Shown: piece by piece, positions 1 to 11,804 of the stretch | How positions within the stretch are numbered: position 1 is the first letter of the stretch | Layout: each line of letters starts with the position of its first letter | Origin: Paroedura picta | Taxonomy: Eukaryota; Chordata; Lepidosauria; Squamata; Gekkonidae | Reading direction: 5' to 3' | NCBI RefSeq assembly: GCF_049243985.1 | Contig: NC_135377.1 | Span: forward strand, 32,751,255 to 32,815,254 | Length of the DNA: 64,000 bases | Translations under genes and position numbers: made by a program | Notes under the pieces: model-generated | What the model was told of the DNA's origin: nothing | The model's database searches: none | What the model saw: only the letters and a program-made list of their open reading frames with translations

Positions 1-274
1 CATGATCTTCCTAGGTACTTATTTTCTAGAACAATGTGCAGTCACTTCAGATGAGTTTTCTCCAATATAGTATTTATACAAGCTCCTATACATTATTTCT
101 GATCTTTCTGCCAGGTTCTTGGCACAGATGATGAAAACGTAACACAACCGATGCATCTAGAGATTCTGTTGTACTTGCAATAGAGTTTTCCTTTAGTAGA
201 AGAGGCTTCATCCACAGGATTCTGGGGACAGAGGAGTTAACTACACAGTCAGTCACCTCACTTCAAAGATGATG

Positions 275-1290
275 CTGTAGGGTCATAGAATCGTAGAATC
301 AGAATAATAGAGTTGGAAGGGACCTCATGGGTCATCTAGTCCAACCCCCTTAACTATGCAGAACACTCACATCCCAATCGCTCATCTGCTGTAACCTGTT
401 ACCCTCTTGAACCTTCACAGAATCAGCCTCTCTGTCAGATGGCTATCTAGCCTCTGTTTAAAAATTTCCAAAGATGGAGAACCCACCACCTCCCAAGGAA
501 GCCTGTTCCACTGAGAAACCACTCTTAACTGTCAGGAACTTCTTCCGGGTGTGTAGATGGAATTTCTTTTGAATTAATTTCATCCCATTCATTCTGGTCC
601 GTCCCTCTGGGGCAAGAGAAAACAATTCTGCTCCATCCTCCATATGGCACCCTTTTAAATACTTGAAAATGGTTATCAGATTCCCCTCTCAATCGTTTCC
701 TTTCTAGGTTAAACAGACCAAGCTCCCCCAACCTTTCTTCATATGTCTTGGTCTCCAAACCCCTCACCATCTTTGTTGCCCTCCTCTGGACATACTCTAG
801 TATGTCTACATCCCTCTACAACTGTGGTGCCCAAAACTGAACACGGTACTCCAAGTGAAGCTGAACCAGAGCAGAGTAAAGTGGCAATATCACCTCCCAT
901 GAACTAGACACAATACTGCGTTTGATACAGCCCAAAATCCCATTCGCCTTTTTAGCCACTCATGTTCAATGTGTGGTCTACTAAGACTCCTAGATCCTTT
1001 TCGCACATCCTACTGCCAAGACAAGTCTCCCCCATCTTATATTGATGTATTTGGTTTTTCCTGCCTAAATGCAGAACTTTACATTTGTCCCTATTGAACT
1101 TCATTTTATTCAGTTTAGCCCACTTCTTGAGCCTATCAAGATCATCCTGTGTTCTGTTGCTGTCTTCAGCTGTGTTTGCTACCCCTCCCCGTTTAGTATG
1201 ATCTGCAAATGTAATAAGTATCCCCTCTAATCCTCATCCAAATAATTTATAAATATGTTGAACAACACAGGCCCCACGGGTCACCTCCAT
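275..1290 (-). mobile_element. CR1 LINE, 3' part of ORF2 and 3' end, decayed
   Basis: The reverse strand encodes pieces of the CR1 reverse transcriptase. Near 1270 there is a GPVLFNIF-like motif written as FNIFINYLDED, then LKKWAKLNKMKFNRDKCKVL, and then the C-terminal block YEERLGELGLFNLERKRLRG at 700-770. The left end at 275-340 is the reverse complement of the CR1 3' terminus, which runs GTTGGAAGGGACC to GATTCTATGATTCT-like repeats. The copy is 5'-truncated and carries several frame breaks, so it is an old dead insertion. Confidence 0.88.
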
Positions 1291-2395
1291 GCTTGAGAGG
1301 AGACTGATAGCATGTAATGGCAGGGTCTCAATCTCAACAACCCACAATTAAATATACCTTTGCTCGTCAATCTCCGATTTTGACATATTTATTTCCCTCA
1401 CTATATTTTCGCCCTGAAATAAACCCAAACATAATGGCAACCATATAAATTAAGCATGTTATTCTTGTTTGGTCCTTGAATCCATTAACAATCTTCATTA
1501 TGCTGTATGCTGATTTACTGCTCACTGCCTGTATGCATGGACTGATGATTTCTGATATATCTGAAGAAGTGTATGTGCGCATGAAAGCTTCTACCTTGAA
1601 TAAAATTTTGTAGGTCTTAAAGGTGCCATTGGACTTGGACTCAAGCTTTGTTCTGCTGCTTCAGCTCAACACAGCTGCCAGGCTGAATCTATGAACAGGT
1701 CTGGCTGTTTCATCTCAAAAGAGGATATTGCAGAACTGCAAAAACCACAGTAGACAGCAACCAAGATTATGAAGGGATTGGAGCACCTTTCCAATCAGTA
1801 CAAACGGAAGAGTCTTGGGGCTGTTTGGTTTAGAAGAGAAGCCCACATCAGGCAGGCTGTGATATTTATAACATCACAAGTGCAGTCCTGCAAAGAACTC
1901 ACGGGGCGGGGGGGATTCTTGGTTGCAGTGGCATCTTGCTGCTGCCCTGTTTGTTTGGTCACTCTATGACAGTCAAGCCTTTCCCTCTAATGCCCCCCAC
2001 AGCCACCTGATTCTCCTTTCACCCTCTGAGAGGGAAAGCCACAAGTCCTCTTCCACCACCTGGCCACGGGGGTGATCCAAGACTCCTCCCTCCCCTGCTG
2101 CTTGCAGCTCCACCACCTTTGTGGTAGCACAGTGAAGTCAAGCTGCAGCTCCTCCATCTCCATCCATTTTGTTGTGATGGATGGATGATAGCAGCGGTGG
2201 AGAACTAAATTTAGGTGTTTAATTATAACTCTAAAGACACCAGAAGCTGGTTATGATAGTTGAGGGTTATAATTCACATATCTGTGCTGAAGATCCTTTT
2301 ACAAGGCACAAAAGAGGGTGAGCAACCTAGTTTTCTTCAAGTTCCATTTTGCCAAAGCCCAACAACTATCTTTTGAGGTCAGTTACCGTCTAAAT
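1291..2395. other. Intergenic stretch with small repeat remnants
   Basis: A Penelope-like tail lies at 1540-1680 and a short CR1-like remnant near 1765-1850, where KGLEHLSNQYKRKSLG resembles the CR1 ORF2 C-terminal block. No exon, RNA gene or CpG island was recognised in the rest. Confidence 0.5.
1540..1680 (+). mobile_element. Penelope-like element tail with hammerhead-like core
   Basis: The order is: a CTGAAGA box, an inverted repeat, GAAAGCTTCTACC, a TTGAATAAA block, then GTCTTAAAGGTGCCATTGG and CTGCTGCTTCAG. The same layout recurs at 12546-12648, 20349-20510, 52815-52935 and 60733-60820. Penelope-like elements are known to carry hammerhead ribozymes in their terminal repeats, and the core at 1558-1595 has that box order. 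No reverse transcriptase ORF is attached. Confidence 0.6.
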
Positions 2396-2661
2396 CAGTG
2401 GTCCCCAACCTTTTTATCACAGGGGACTGGTCAACGCTTGACAATTTTACTGAGGCCCGGGGGGGCGTTGCCGCCGCCTGAGCCCCTGCTCCACTTGCTC
2501 TCCCGCCAGCGCCCCTGACTTCCTGCCACCCGCTGGGGGGTGCTGCCAGAGTGGCAGGGCAGCCCCCAAGGCAGCAGCCATGGAGAAGGACAAGGAGGAG
2601 CCGCGGCCCGGTACCAACTGATCCACGGACCGGTCCCCAGACTGGGGATTGCGGACCACTG
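2396..2661. mobile_element. hAT-type non-autonomous element with 8-bp target duplication
   Basis: The element begins CAGTGGTCCCCAACC and ends GGACCACTG, so it has short terminal inverted repeats typical of hAT elements. Flanking octamers are GTCTAAAT on the left (2388-2395) and TTCTAAAT on the right (2662-2669), matching at 7 of 8 positions, as expected for an older hAT target duplication. The interior is GC-rich and non-coding. A related inverted copy lies at about 25110-25458. Confidence 0.8.
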
Positions 2662-2669
2662 TTCTAAAT

Positions 2670-3780
2670 AGCTGGTATTGCTTTTTAAACTGTTTACAGG
2701 TGGAAGTCAGCTGACTGCTTAAGGCTGTGTCTGTGTAAGATGCATTGTGATGGAGTGGGCATCTGGTAGAAGGAAGTAAGCACATTTCTTCTCCGCTGGG
2801 CTTACATTGAATTTTCATTTGTTTAAACCCATTTAAAATACATCAGAAATAACATAATAAACTTCTAGCTTGGAGATTGTTTTTGTAAATCAACACAATG
2901 TCTTTGCAGGGATTTTTTTTTTAATTAAACCACCCGAACTATATAATGCAGCGGAGCACAGTGAAAACTTTTGAAAATAAGCATGACAAGTGGCCATGGG
3001 ACACTGAATTATTCTCAGTCACTGTGTTTTGGTGTTTGAATGTTGTACATGCAAGAGGCAAAGGGTTTAAGGAAAACTGTGTGAATGATAAGATGCAGAC
3101 GGAGGAATCGTGCAAGCACAGGAATTCATTTATGTTTCTAACGTCTGCACTGTGTCTGAATTCATTGTATAAACTAAAGTGAAAACACTGTGTTTACCTT
3201 TCAGCGTTCTTCTATATTTCTGGATTATTTAAAAGTTAGTTATACTCCAATGGCAACTTTTGTGAGCACGAGGGATGTTAACTAGTTACATAAAACAGTA
3301 CTACTACTGTACTGTTGTTAATTCTCATATTTCATTCTTATTTCAAATACTGACATATGTTATGTTTGTAGATTCACTCAACATGTTTAAGACCTAGATT
3401 TGTTCCTTGTAACTATATTATCAATACTTTTGAACTGATACAAACACGTAAGAAGAGGTCCCTTCCAACTCTATTATTCTATGATTCTACTATCGGTATA
3501 TAAATTCAATTTTACTATTGGTATATAAATTCAATATTTAATAAAGTGGCAAAAATAGGCTAGTTTGTGTAGTCTGTTCCAGTGTATATACTTCTGCATC
3601 TCAGAGACGGACAGCCTAAAATCTAATCTCACAAATAAAATAAATAAAAATTTGCTTTGCCTTGTGTATTCCCCAGTACTTTTTCCTGCTGCAAGGCAAA
3701 TGCTACATAATAGAGAAGTGGGGGTTAATTTGAACACTAATATTAAATCCTGCTGTTTCTTACCTGTCATATTAATATGA
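2670..3780. other. Intergenic, nothing coding seen
   Basis: AT-rich sequence. The only recognised item is a stub of CR1 3' end on the + strand at about 3449-3492 (GGTCCCTTCCAACTC then ATTCTATGATTCTA). Confidence 0.5.
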
Positions 3781-3983
3781 CAGGGCCTGTGAGATGGAGC
3801 TCTTCTGCCAGACTGACAGAAGATCTTGCCCCTCCTTTGATGTTCCTGATAATATCACCGCTGGAGACTAAGCAGATTGGGGTGAATGGATGGGTTGGCT
3901 GGGATTGTTGGGACTGGGGCTGTGGGGTTTCTGTACTTCTGATGTTTTATTGTTAGGTGTTGCTTGCAGCGGCCTAAATAGAA
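3781..3983 (+). mobile_element. L2-clade LINE 3' end, split by a Helitron
   Basis: The segment matches other L2 3' ends in this window: CCTGTGAGATGGAGCTCTTC, a downstream GGATTGTTGGGA-like region, and TTTTATTGTTAGGTG. The Helitron starts right after CTAAATAGAA. The AT-rich L2 tail (TTATAAATAAATAAATAC) resumes at 5406, on the far side of the Helitron. Confidence 0.72.
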
Positions 3984-3995
3984 TCTGTACACCGC

Positions 3996-4257
3996 CCGTG
4001 GCGCCGCGGGCGCCACGGACTAAATAAATGGTTAAGGGGCCTTGAGGAGGGCTCTGTCCGTGATGAGGAAGGGTCCGAATTGGACCCTTCCTCACGACAG
4101 ACAATCGGAGGGACCAATTGGCAGGCGCGAAGCGCCTGCCGATTGGTCCCTCCGATTCCCAGCCCCAGCAACTGCGAGCCGCGCTCAGCGCGGCTCGCAG
4201 TTGCTCCCGGCCTGACGTGGTGAGAGGCGCGAAGCGTCTCTCACCGCGTCAGGCCGG
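3996..4257. repeat. Five consecutive palindromes inside the Helitron
   Basis: The hairpins are: 3996-4018 (stem CCGTGGCGCC); 4064-4094 (13-bp stem TGAGGAAGGGTCC, loop GAATT); 4103-4157 (26-bp arms, 25 matched, loop GAA); 4167-4205 (19-bp perfect arms, one-base loop); and 4209-4255 (22-bp arms, 20 matched, loop GAA). They follow one another with only a few to a few dozen bases between. Arm identity far exceeds that of old repeats nearby. Confidence 0.9.
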
Positions 4258-4309
4258 CCCCAAGGAAGCCCCCGCCGCAAACACAACACAAGACTCCAGC
4301 CGCCGAGAA

Positions 4310-5335
4310 GCTGCAGAAAAAAAAGAAACACCCCCGGAGGAGCCTTTCGCCGCTAGCGCGACGAGAGGCAGCAGAAAAAAAAAAACCCTGTAGGAGCCTT
4401 TCGCAGATCCAAGCAGCAGAAAAAAAAACCCCTGTAGGAGCTCCAAGCCGCCGCGCCCACGAGAGACAGCAGAAAAAAAAAAACCCTGTAGGAGCCTTTC
4501 GCAGATCCAAGCAGCAGAAAAAAAAACCCTGTAGGAGCCTTTCGCAGATCCAAGCAGCAGAAACAAAAAACCCTGTAGGAGCCTTTCCCAGCTCCAAGCA
4601 GCAGGAAAAAAAAACCCTGTAGGAGCTCCAAGCCGGCACGCCCACGAGAGCTAGCAGAAAAAAAAAACCCTGCAGGAGCCTTTCACAGCTCCAAGCAGCA
4701 GAAAAAAAAAACCCTGTAGGAGCCTTTCGCAGATCCAAGCAGCAGAAAAAAAAAACCCTGCAGGAGCCTTTCACAGCTCCAAGCAGCAGAAAAAAAAACC
4801 CTGTAGGAGCCTTTCGCAGATCCAAGCAGCAGAAAAAAAAACCCTGTAGGAGCCTTTCGCAGATCCAAGCAGCAGAAAACAAAACCCTGAAGGAGCCTTT
4901 CCCAGCTCCAAGCAGCAGGAAAAAAAAACCCTGTAGGAGCTCCAAGCCGGCACGCCCACGAGAGCTAGCAGGAAAAAAAAACCCTGCAGGAGCCTTTCAC
5001 AGCTCCAAGCAGCAGAAAAAAAAACCCTGTAGGAGCCTTTCGCAGATCCAAGCAGCAGAAAACAAAACCCTGAAGGAGCCTTTCCCAGCTCCAAGCAGCA
5101 GGAAAAAAAACCCCTGTAGGAGCTCCAAGCCGGCACGCCCACGAGAGCTAGCAGAAAAAAAAAACCCTGCAGGAGCCTTTCACAGCTCCAAGCAGCAGAA
5201 AAAAAAACCCTGTAGGAGCCTTTCGCAGATCCAAGCAGCAGAAAACAAAACCCTGTAGGAGCCTTTCCCAGCTCCAAGCAGCAGAAAAAAAAAACCCTGT
5301 AGGAGCCTTTCACAGCTCCACGCAGCAGGAAAAAA
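4310..5335 (+). repeat. Roughly 45-bp minisatellite with higher-order variants
   Basis: About twenty units of the form AGCAGCAGAAAAAAAAACCC, TGTAGGAGCCTTTCGC, AGATCCA. Variants alternate CGCAGATCC, CACAGCTCC and CCCAGCTCC. A longer unit containing CCGGCACGCCCACGAGAG starts near 4628, 4935 and 5119, giving a higher-order period (184 bp between the last two). Open frames across it, for example reverse-strand FFFLLLGSAKGSYRV repeats, are by-products of the repeat and not genes. Confidence 0.9.
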
Positions 5336-5814
5336 AAGCACCTCCTGGTGTCCCCTGGGTCCTAGCGCCCATTGCATTCCTGGTTGCAATGGGCTTTCTT
5401 GCTAGTTATAAATAAATAAATACATGTCTGATATAGGCATATACTCCTATGATGGTTCTGAAACATTCTTTTATAGTATCCATGTAGATCAGAGTATCCA
5501 CAAGAAGGGGCTGGTGTACTTCAGAGAGCTTGTGCCAAAGAGGTACTCTTTGGCATGTTGGCACATCTATTTTGTACCAGGTTGAAAATTATAGCCTAGG
5601 TTCTTTTCTAGGCTTGTTTCTGGTTATACTAAGAAGTTGCTGTCACTATAGGTCTCAGAAAGAGCTCAGAAGAAATTGCCCTGCTTGATTCAGGCTCCTG
5701 AATGTATTTTATCTTATTTATTGTATATGTATTTCTGTCTCACCTTTCCTCTACCATGGAACTCAAGGCAATGTGATTCTCGGGATGTGTCCCACTGAAC
5801 CATAGTCAATCCTA

Positions 5815-6098
5815 TTGAAGAAGAAGAAGAAGAGTTGGTTCTTATATGCCGCTTTTCCCTACCCGAAGGAGGCTCAAAGCGGCTTACAGTCGCCTTCCCA
5901 TTCCTCTCCCCACAACAGACACCCTGTGGGGTGGGTGAGGCTGAGAGAGCCCTGATATCACTGCTCGGTCAGAACAGTTTTATCAGTGCCGTGGCGAGCC
6001 CAAGGTCACCCAGCTGGCTGCATGTGGGGGAGCGCAGAATCGAACCTGGCATGCCAGATTAGAAGTCCGCACTCCTAACCACTACACCAAACTGGCTC
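5815..6098 (-). mobile_element. Sauria-type tRNA-derived SINE, full length
   Basis: Read on the reverse strand it starts GCCAGTTTGGTGTAGTGGTT, covering the pol III A box. It continues to a B box GGTTCGATTC, a central CACTGATAAAACTGTTCTGA, then AAGCGGCATATAAGAACC, and ends in a (GAA/TTC)n tail. Copies of the same family are at 13365-13640, 22428-22703, 32330-32605, 40580-40885 and a fragment at 54288-54392. Confidence 0.9.
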
Positions 6099-6113
6099 TC
6101 AGTTGGAAGCTTA

Positions 6114-6340
6114 TCAGTGTGGTGTAGTAGTTGAGAGCAGCAGCCTCTAATCTGGAGAACTGAGTTTGATTCCCCCCTATTCCATCTGCAGCCAGATGGG
6201 TGACCTTGGGCCAGTCACAATTCACTCAGCCCCACCTACCTCACAGTGTCTGCTATGGGGAAAGGAAGGGAAGGCAAGTATAAAATGTTTTGAGACTTCT
6301 TCAGGTAGTGAAATCTGGGGTATAATAATCAATTCCTCCC
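6114..6340 (+). mobile_element. Older tRNA-derived SINE (Sauria-like)
   Basis: The A-box region is GTGTGGTGTAGTAGTTGAGA and the B box GAGTTTGATTCCCC, followed by GGTGACCTTGGGCCAGTCAC. The tail is TTGAGACTTCTTCAGGTAG then GGGTATAATAATCAA. It lies next to the SINE at 5815-6098 in opposite orientation. Confidence 0.8.
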
Positions 6341-6744
6341 TTTTCATTGTTAAGTGTAAGTTAGCAAATACTAACATTTTAGAGGGAGAGTCAGAAACTT
6401 AACTAGCTATTGTTGTTTATTAAATAAAATCTGGCATCCATGTATTTCACTGGCATCCTTGAAGTTTTTCCTAGGGGGGAAAATAACTAAAAAGAAAGTA
6501 TGTGCCACAAAGCTGTATGGGGATGCCCCATTTTTTTAAGTGCCAGGAAGTTATCTTTGTACCAGATTAAAGTATTTCAACTTCCATAACTCTAAATAAT
6601 ATTGCTTTTTATATAATAAAATGGCTTCATGAGATTGCTTTTCCTCTGTGCTGACTACTTAAATTGATCATGAGAATGAACAAAGTAAGATTATAAAATA
6701 ATACTTTCCTGGGATTAAATCCCATTGAAAAGATTTGAGTCGAA

Positions 6745-7065
6745 CAGGCTTTCTCAACCAGGGTTTCATGAAACACTGGGATTTCTTGACAGTGCTGAAA
6801 GAGTTTACCAAATGGGTGAGTTAATTTTTTATATTTTTAAAATTTGTTAAACATTTACCAGGTGATATGAACATATATGGTCATATTGATCTACTCCTCC
6901 TCCCAAAATAACCAATGATGGGCCTAGAGGAGGGTGTGGGGGCCCCTGGTGGGCAAGTACACAACTATGTTTCTCAACCGTATTCAGTATGAACATGACA
7001 TTTCTGAGGTTTCTTGAAGCCTGAAGGATGTTTTAGGGGGGTTTTCAATGGTTAAAAAGTTGAAA
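6745..7065 (+). mobile_element. hAT-like non-autonomous element
   Basis: It begins CAGGCTTTCTCAACCAGGG and ends TTAAAAAGTTGAAAAGGCT, imperfect inverted ends. The interior contains GGTGATATGAACATATATGG and CCAATGATGGGCCTAGAGG. A second, reverse-strand member of the family is at about 45029-45575. It is non-coding. Confidence 0.65.
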
Positions 7066-8855
7066 AGGCTAAAGAGGATGATGAGTAAACCTGCCTCAGT
7101 GTCTCCTCTAAAAGATTTTGCAAATGAAAATATGTACATTAATAAAATGGTAATTTTTAACTAAGTATTTTTCCCAGCTAATATAAATGTCTTAAATATT
7201 ATTCTGTATTCAAATCAGTATATGATATTACAAGTGCATGTTCTACTGTGGCTCATAGCCCTCTGGATCATAGCTAATATAATTTGTGCCTTTATACATG
7301 TTTGTGTGTGTGTGTGTGTGTGTGTGTTGCTAGAGCTACAGAAGTTGCAATAACTTGCATTTAAATCTACTAAAACATCACAATCACAATGCAATATAAA
7401 TGTTAATGTTTCTGAATTTGCTTAATAACTATTTAGGGGAAAGTGCTTAGAAGAAAAAAAATGGCAAAACAATATCTGATAGTATCATTGATTAATGGCT
7501 TGCGTGCAAAACTTTTCTCTGCATTTAACACATAGGGGACAACTGCTGAGGGAACCTCTTGTAAGTTAAGTACTATTCATATTTATTTTGGAGTTAAGCA
7601 CTATTATACTGAACCTTGTGATGACCTAACAAAATGGGGGGAAATTCCTTCAGGGCACGTTTTGATTAACCACAGTCATATTTTTCAGTGTCATGTTCAT
7701 GAAGAAGAAAGTTCAGTTATAGTCCCAATTCCTCAAGGAGACAAAGGAATTGCTGTAGTGTTCAGCTTTATTACTAAAATTGCTTCATAAGTGTGTGGGT
7801 TTTTAGTCAACCACAAGTAGAGCTGGAGACACATATCAGACTATATGCCACCATCAAATTCTACTTCATTCTCCCTCCCTGAAAAGAGATAGTTGGGACA
7901 TTGTTGGGTAAGGAACCACTATTAAAATACAAAAGATGAAGTATATTTCATATGAGGAAGATGGGTCTACAGCAAAGCAGATCAAAACAATGCTGAAATA
8001 TTAACACATAAAGATGTACCATGTGAAGGGATCTTTGTATTTTTACCAGTTAGCAAAAAAAAAGCAGAAGTGCAAAGTCACCCCAAATTCACCTTTATAT
8101 ACTTGTTCATAAAAAACAAGGTGAAGAAACATGTTGAAATCGCCATCCATAGCAACATTCTTGTCATATTTATTTTATCCACCACTGATTTAAAATAATT
8201 TTTGCAGATATGTAAACACGTGTAACTATAAGAATTATATGTTATGTATTGTTTCCTTTTTATTCAATAAATCTGAATTTGTGCAGATGGGCCCCTGAGT
8301 GAGATCACAAAACAGCCTATGGTCAGGACCACAAAATAAGTAGGCTATGGATTTCAAGCATTTTCTTTCATTCATGCACAGAAGCTACTGACACACACCA
8401 GAACTTTTTAGCATCTTTGGAGAAGGAAACTTACACTTGATAAATGGACACCTTCTATCAGTTCCATTTTGAATAATCTTGTTATTCATAGAGAATAAAT
8501 TGCGGGGGGGGATTATTCACTACTGTATCACATGTGTGTTCTGAATTAGACTTTTGAGGATGACACATTTTAGGGCTGAAACATGAACTCTAGCATTGTG
8601 TGGTGCTTATTGTTATTTCAATGATTAGCCTATGGGCTTTGCTTAGGTTTTTAACTTTATAAATTGTGTGAAACAAATGTTAATATAATTTTGATTATTT
8701 TTGTGGACTCCTAACCTTTTGCATCCTGATTACACCATCATGTCACATTTGTTTCTTGTAATTCTTATCCAGTGCTTACTGCATTGTTTTCTACCATTTT
8801 CTGCACTAACGTATCATGTTTAATACTTTATTCCAGATGCCTGTAATTCTAGTCT
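7066..8855. other. Intergenic, AT-rich, no gene recognised
   Basis: The only structured item is a (TG)n microsatellite at 7303-7328. Both strands were read for short exons of the neighbouring orthologues, including the C-terminus of COPS5, and none was found. Confidence 0.5.
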
Positions 8856-8859
8856 TATT

Positions 8860-9245
8860 ACATTGCTTCCTAGATGACCCATCATGTCGACCGCATTACA
8901 TACTGATTCCCAATTACACTAATTATCAATTACACTGTGTAATCTAGGTCTTGAGTCTCAGTGAGAAAGGTGAACTATAAATACAATAAATAAATAAGAA
9001 AAGTGTGCCAGTTGCAATAGAGAACAAATAAAGAAATACAAGTGTCGCAGACTGTGTAAAACATTTGGATAACAGAACATTGGGTATGAGATCATCCTTT
9101 CAGGAATGCCAGTACATAACAATAGTGTTTATGAGATTTAATGGTTTTAATGTTACTGTTCTTAATGTTTTCTTGTTAATATTTGTAAACCTTCCCAAGA
9201 CAGCTTTGTGAAGAGGAGCGATCATACAAATCGAATAAATAAAGA
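8860..9245 (+). mobile_element. Two L2-like LINE 3' ends
   Basis: One ends near 9000 with GGTCTTGAGTCTCAGTGAG, then CTATAAATACAATAAATAAA. The second, about 9120-9245, has TTAATGTTTTCTTGTTAATA, then TTGTAAACCTTCCCAAGAC and AATCGAATAAATAAAG. Both resemble L2-clade 3' tails and have no coding part left. Confidence 0.55.
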
Positions 9246-10111
9246 CTGGATAATATCCTGCTACTGTTCATCTCAGTTAAGAGTAACATGTTCTGTCAAT
9301 ACAAGACACTGGCAAGAGACACCTTGCCCAGATGAAGAGTATGTTTGTGTGCACGCGCGTGCATGCATGCACAAGAGAGAGATAGAGAATTTACCCAAAA
9401 AGGAGACACCAAACAAGTCTGCTTGTTCAGGAGGTTCATTCACTATATTCAAGAATTTCAGCATATGTCTACAAAGCAACTGGACTGGTACACTTAGTGT
9501 GCTGAACATGTATTGACCATGTGGAGAATCTTGTTTCATGGTGAATTAATTCATATTCTGAACCAGATAATTACAAGATACAATAACACTGCTAAATGTA
9601 AGTATACTAAAACAATTCTGTATTCGCTCGATAGGAATAATCTCAGAGGAGACTGAAGACCTTTCCACTTTTTTCACACTTCAGTATCGCAAGAAGTAGA
9701 ACCAGAGCAAAAAAGGACAGCATTCAAATGAAATATATAGATTATGTCAGGGCTTAATTTAAACTAAGGCTCACCAGGGTCAAGACCTGGAATAGTTTTC
9801 ACTGCGAAGATTGAGGCAGAGGATGCATCCAATAAATGTTTGTAGAGTCAATTTTCTTTGGCAGAGACTATAATCACTGCTAGTTATGGTTTTAGCATTC
9901 CGATCCAAAAACACTCCTTTTCAGAAAGCAAGCAAGTTGCTTCTCAACATTGCCAGTAGCAAAAATTATTTTGTGGATACCAGCAGAGCAATTCAGTTAA
10001 ACTGTACTAACAGTTTCACATGAACAAAAATGTGCTGTTCGGGGACAACAACCATAAAAAATAATGTGTGACTGCCGAAAGGAGAGGTAAATGCATGAGC
10101 CCTTTGAGAGG

Positions 10112-10145
<34 letters not shown>

Positions 10146-11689
10146 GGAACTTTTGATTTTTACTGAAATGTGCATTCAACTCCTATGTAATTCATCTATC
10201 ATTTCCTGTGTAAATTTCTCTGTTTATTTTAGACCCAGTTACCTTAGGGCTTATAACAGTAACTGCATTACTATTAAAAAGGAAATTAATCTATGTGCCT
10301 GCATGCAGGCTTTTGTAATTACAACCATCTGCATTTTCCCCAGTTGTCGAAAGCAACGTTCATTTATTTTATGTATAATTTGTGTGTGGCTATTTAGAAG
10401 AGACACTTTTACTGCTTATATTGAAAAGAACATGTATTGCTGTATACCACTTCAATGGTACTGTTAAGGACTATTGGAAATCCATATTTTAAAATTAAAA
10501 CTGTTCTTAATATAAAACCACCTTGAAGAATCACTGTGCCGATTATTAATTTCATGATTAATTTCAAATTTCAATAATTAAAACCTGTGAAAGTCCTACA
10601 TTGTGTATGTGAATTGTAAAAATTTAAAGGACTGGAATCCATCTCTTTTGATGTCTGCCTCCTATTTTTCAAAGCAAGAACAAGTGCTAGGAGCCACAAT
10701 GCGAAACTGCAAAGGAGAGTGGGTTATATCGGGCTTACTCCACAGCCTTTCTTTTCCTTTCTTTGTCTCTAACAGAAGTAGTGAAGTTGCCTCTGTATTG
10801 CCAAGATGCATCATATTGGATCTAGGAGCAGCATCATGAAAGGCATCTGGTAAGATTCCATCTGGGCTCTGATTCACAAGCACTAAGACATGTATAGTCC
10901 TTGATCGTACTTAATACAGTTTCCAAATGTTTTCTCAAACACAAAGCTTTCTTGTAGTCTGCCAAATTTCTGCTACACTGAAAATACACAGACAATTGTC
11001 TAATGTTCTGTGCCACTAGACAAGAATCTTATTTCAAATCACTTGAAAAAATATTTTGTTTAAAACTTCATAATTTCATTTTAACCAATTAGTAACAGAA
11101 TCAGCTTTCGACACCTGCAAGACCTACAGCCAAGAGAAGGTCCATAGTCTGGGGGCAAGTTAAGGCCAAGTTGAAATGTTAATAATATAAAACTTTTTTT
11201 AAAGGTACATTTCCCCGAATAAAAACCTTGAGGGCATAGTGACTTCGGATTGGTAACTGAAATATAGGGAAAAGGTGATCTTGCGGTATTTTTTAGTCAT
11301 TTGATAGGTTGGCAAAGGAAATTCCAACTTGGATGACTGAAAGGTTTTAGAGACCTCTATAACTAAATGTTAAGTAGAAAAGGACATTTTTAAATTGGAA
11401 TCATGCACAAAGATGACCAATCAAAAGCTCTACTAACATCAATGCAACATTTTTTTCATACAGTTGCACAAAACTGAAGCTAGTCATGCTAGTCTACAAT
11501 TAAACATGTTTACGGTCCATTATCTTCAGTACGGTTTACAATACAATCCTAAAGAGTCTTCTAAATCCATTATCTTCCATGGATTTAGAAACTTCAGCTC
11601 CACTTAGGATCGCACTGTAACATATGCATAACTGCTTTCTGGACTGGGTTGATTCCAAATATGTATATTGATTAGGGATGCCTGGTTTT
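9246..11689. other. Intergenic, no gene recognised
   Basis: AT-rich sequence with a (TA)n microsatellite at 10113-10142 and a short CGCGCGTGCATGCATGCA tract near 9352. No CpG island or exon-like block was seen. Confidence 0.5.
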
Positions 11690-11804
11690 ACAGCTTATCT
11701 CCAGGCAACAGAGATCAGTTCCCTTGGAATATATGACTGATTTGGATGGTAGACTCCATAGCAGTATATTCCACTGAGGTCCCTCCCTGCTCCATATCCC
11801 ACTC

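Larger units (their letters stand above)
3984..5405 (+). mobile_element. Non-autonomous Helitron with palindrome train and minisatellite
   Basis: The 5' end is A|TCTGTACACCGCCCGTGG. The 3' end has a 10-bp hairpin (stem GCCCATTGCA, 5367-5376 with 5385-5394), seven bases, then CTAG|T. This is the canonical animal Helitron signature: 5' TC, subterminal hairpin, 3' CTRR, insertion between A and T. A second copy at 56580-57478 on the other strand shares both ends. No Rep/helicase ORF is present. The interior has five palindromes at 3996-4257 and a roughly 45-bp tandem repeat at 4310-5335. Confidence 0.87.

Noticed and set aside
4241-5389. Long reverse-strand open frames rich in FFFLLLGSAKGSYRV repeats
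   Set aside because: They follow the 45-bp tandem repeat in a Helitron; unit length and lack of stops explain them. No family similarity, no promoter.
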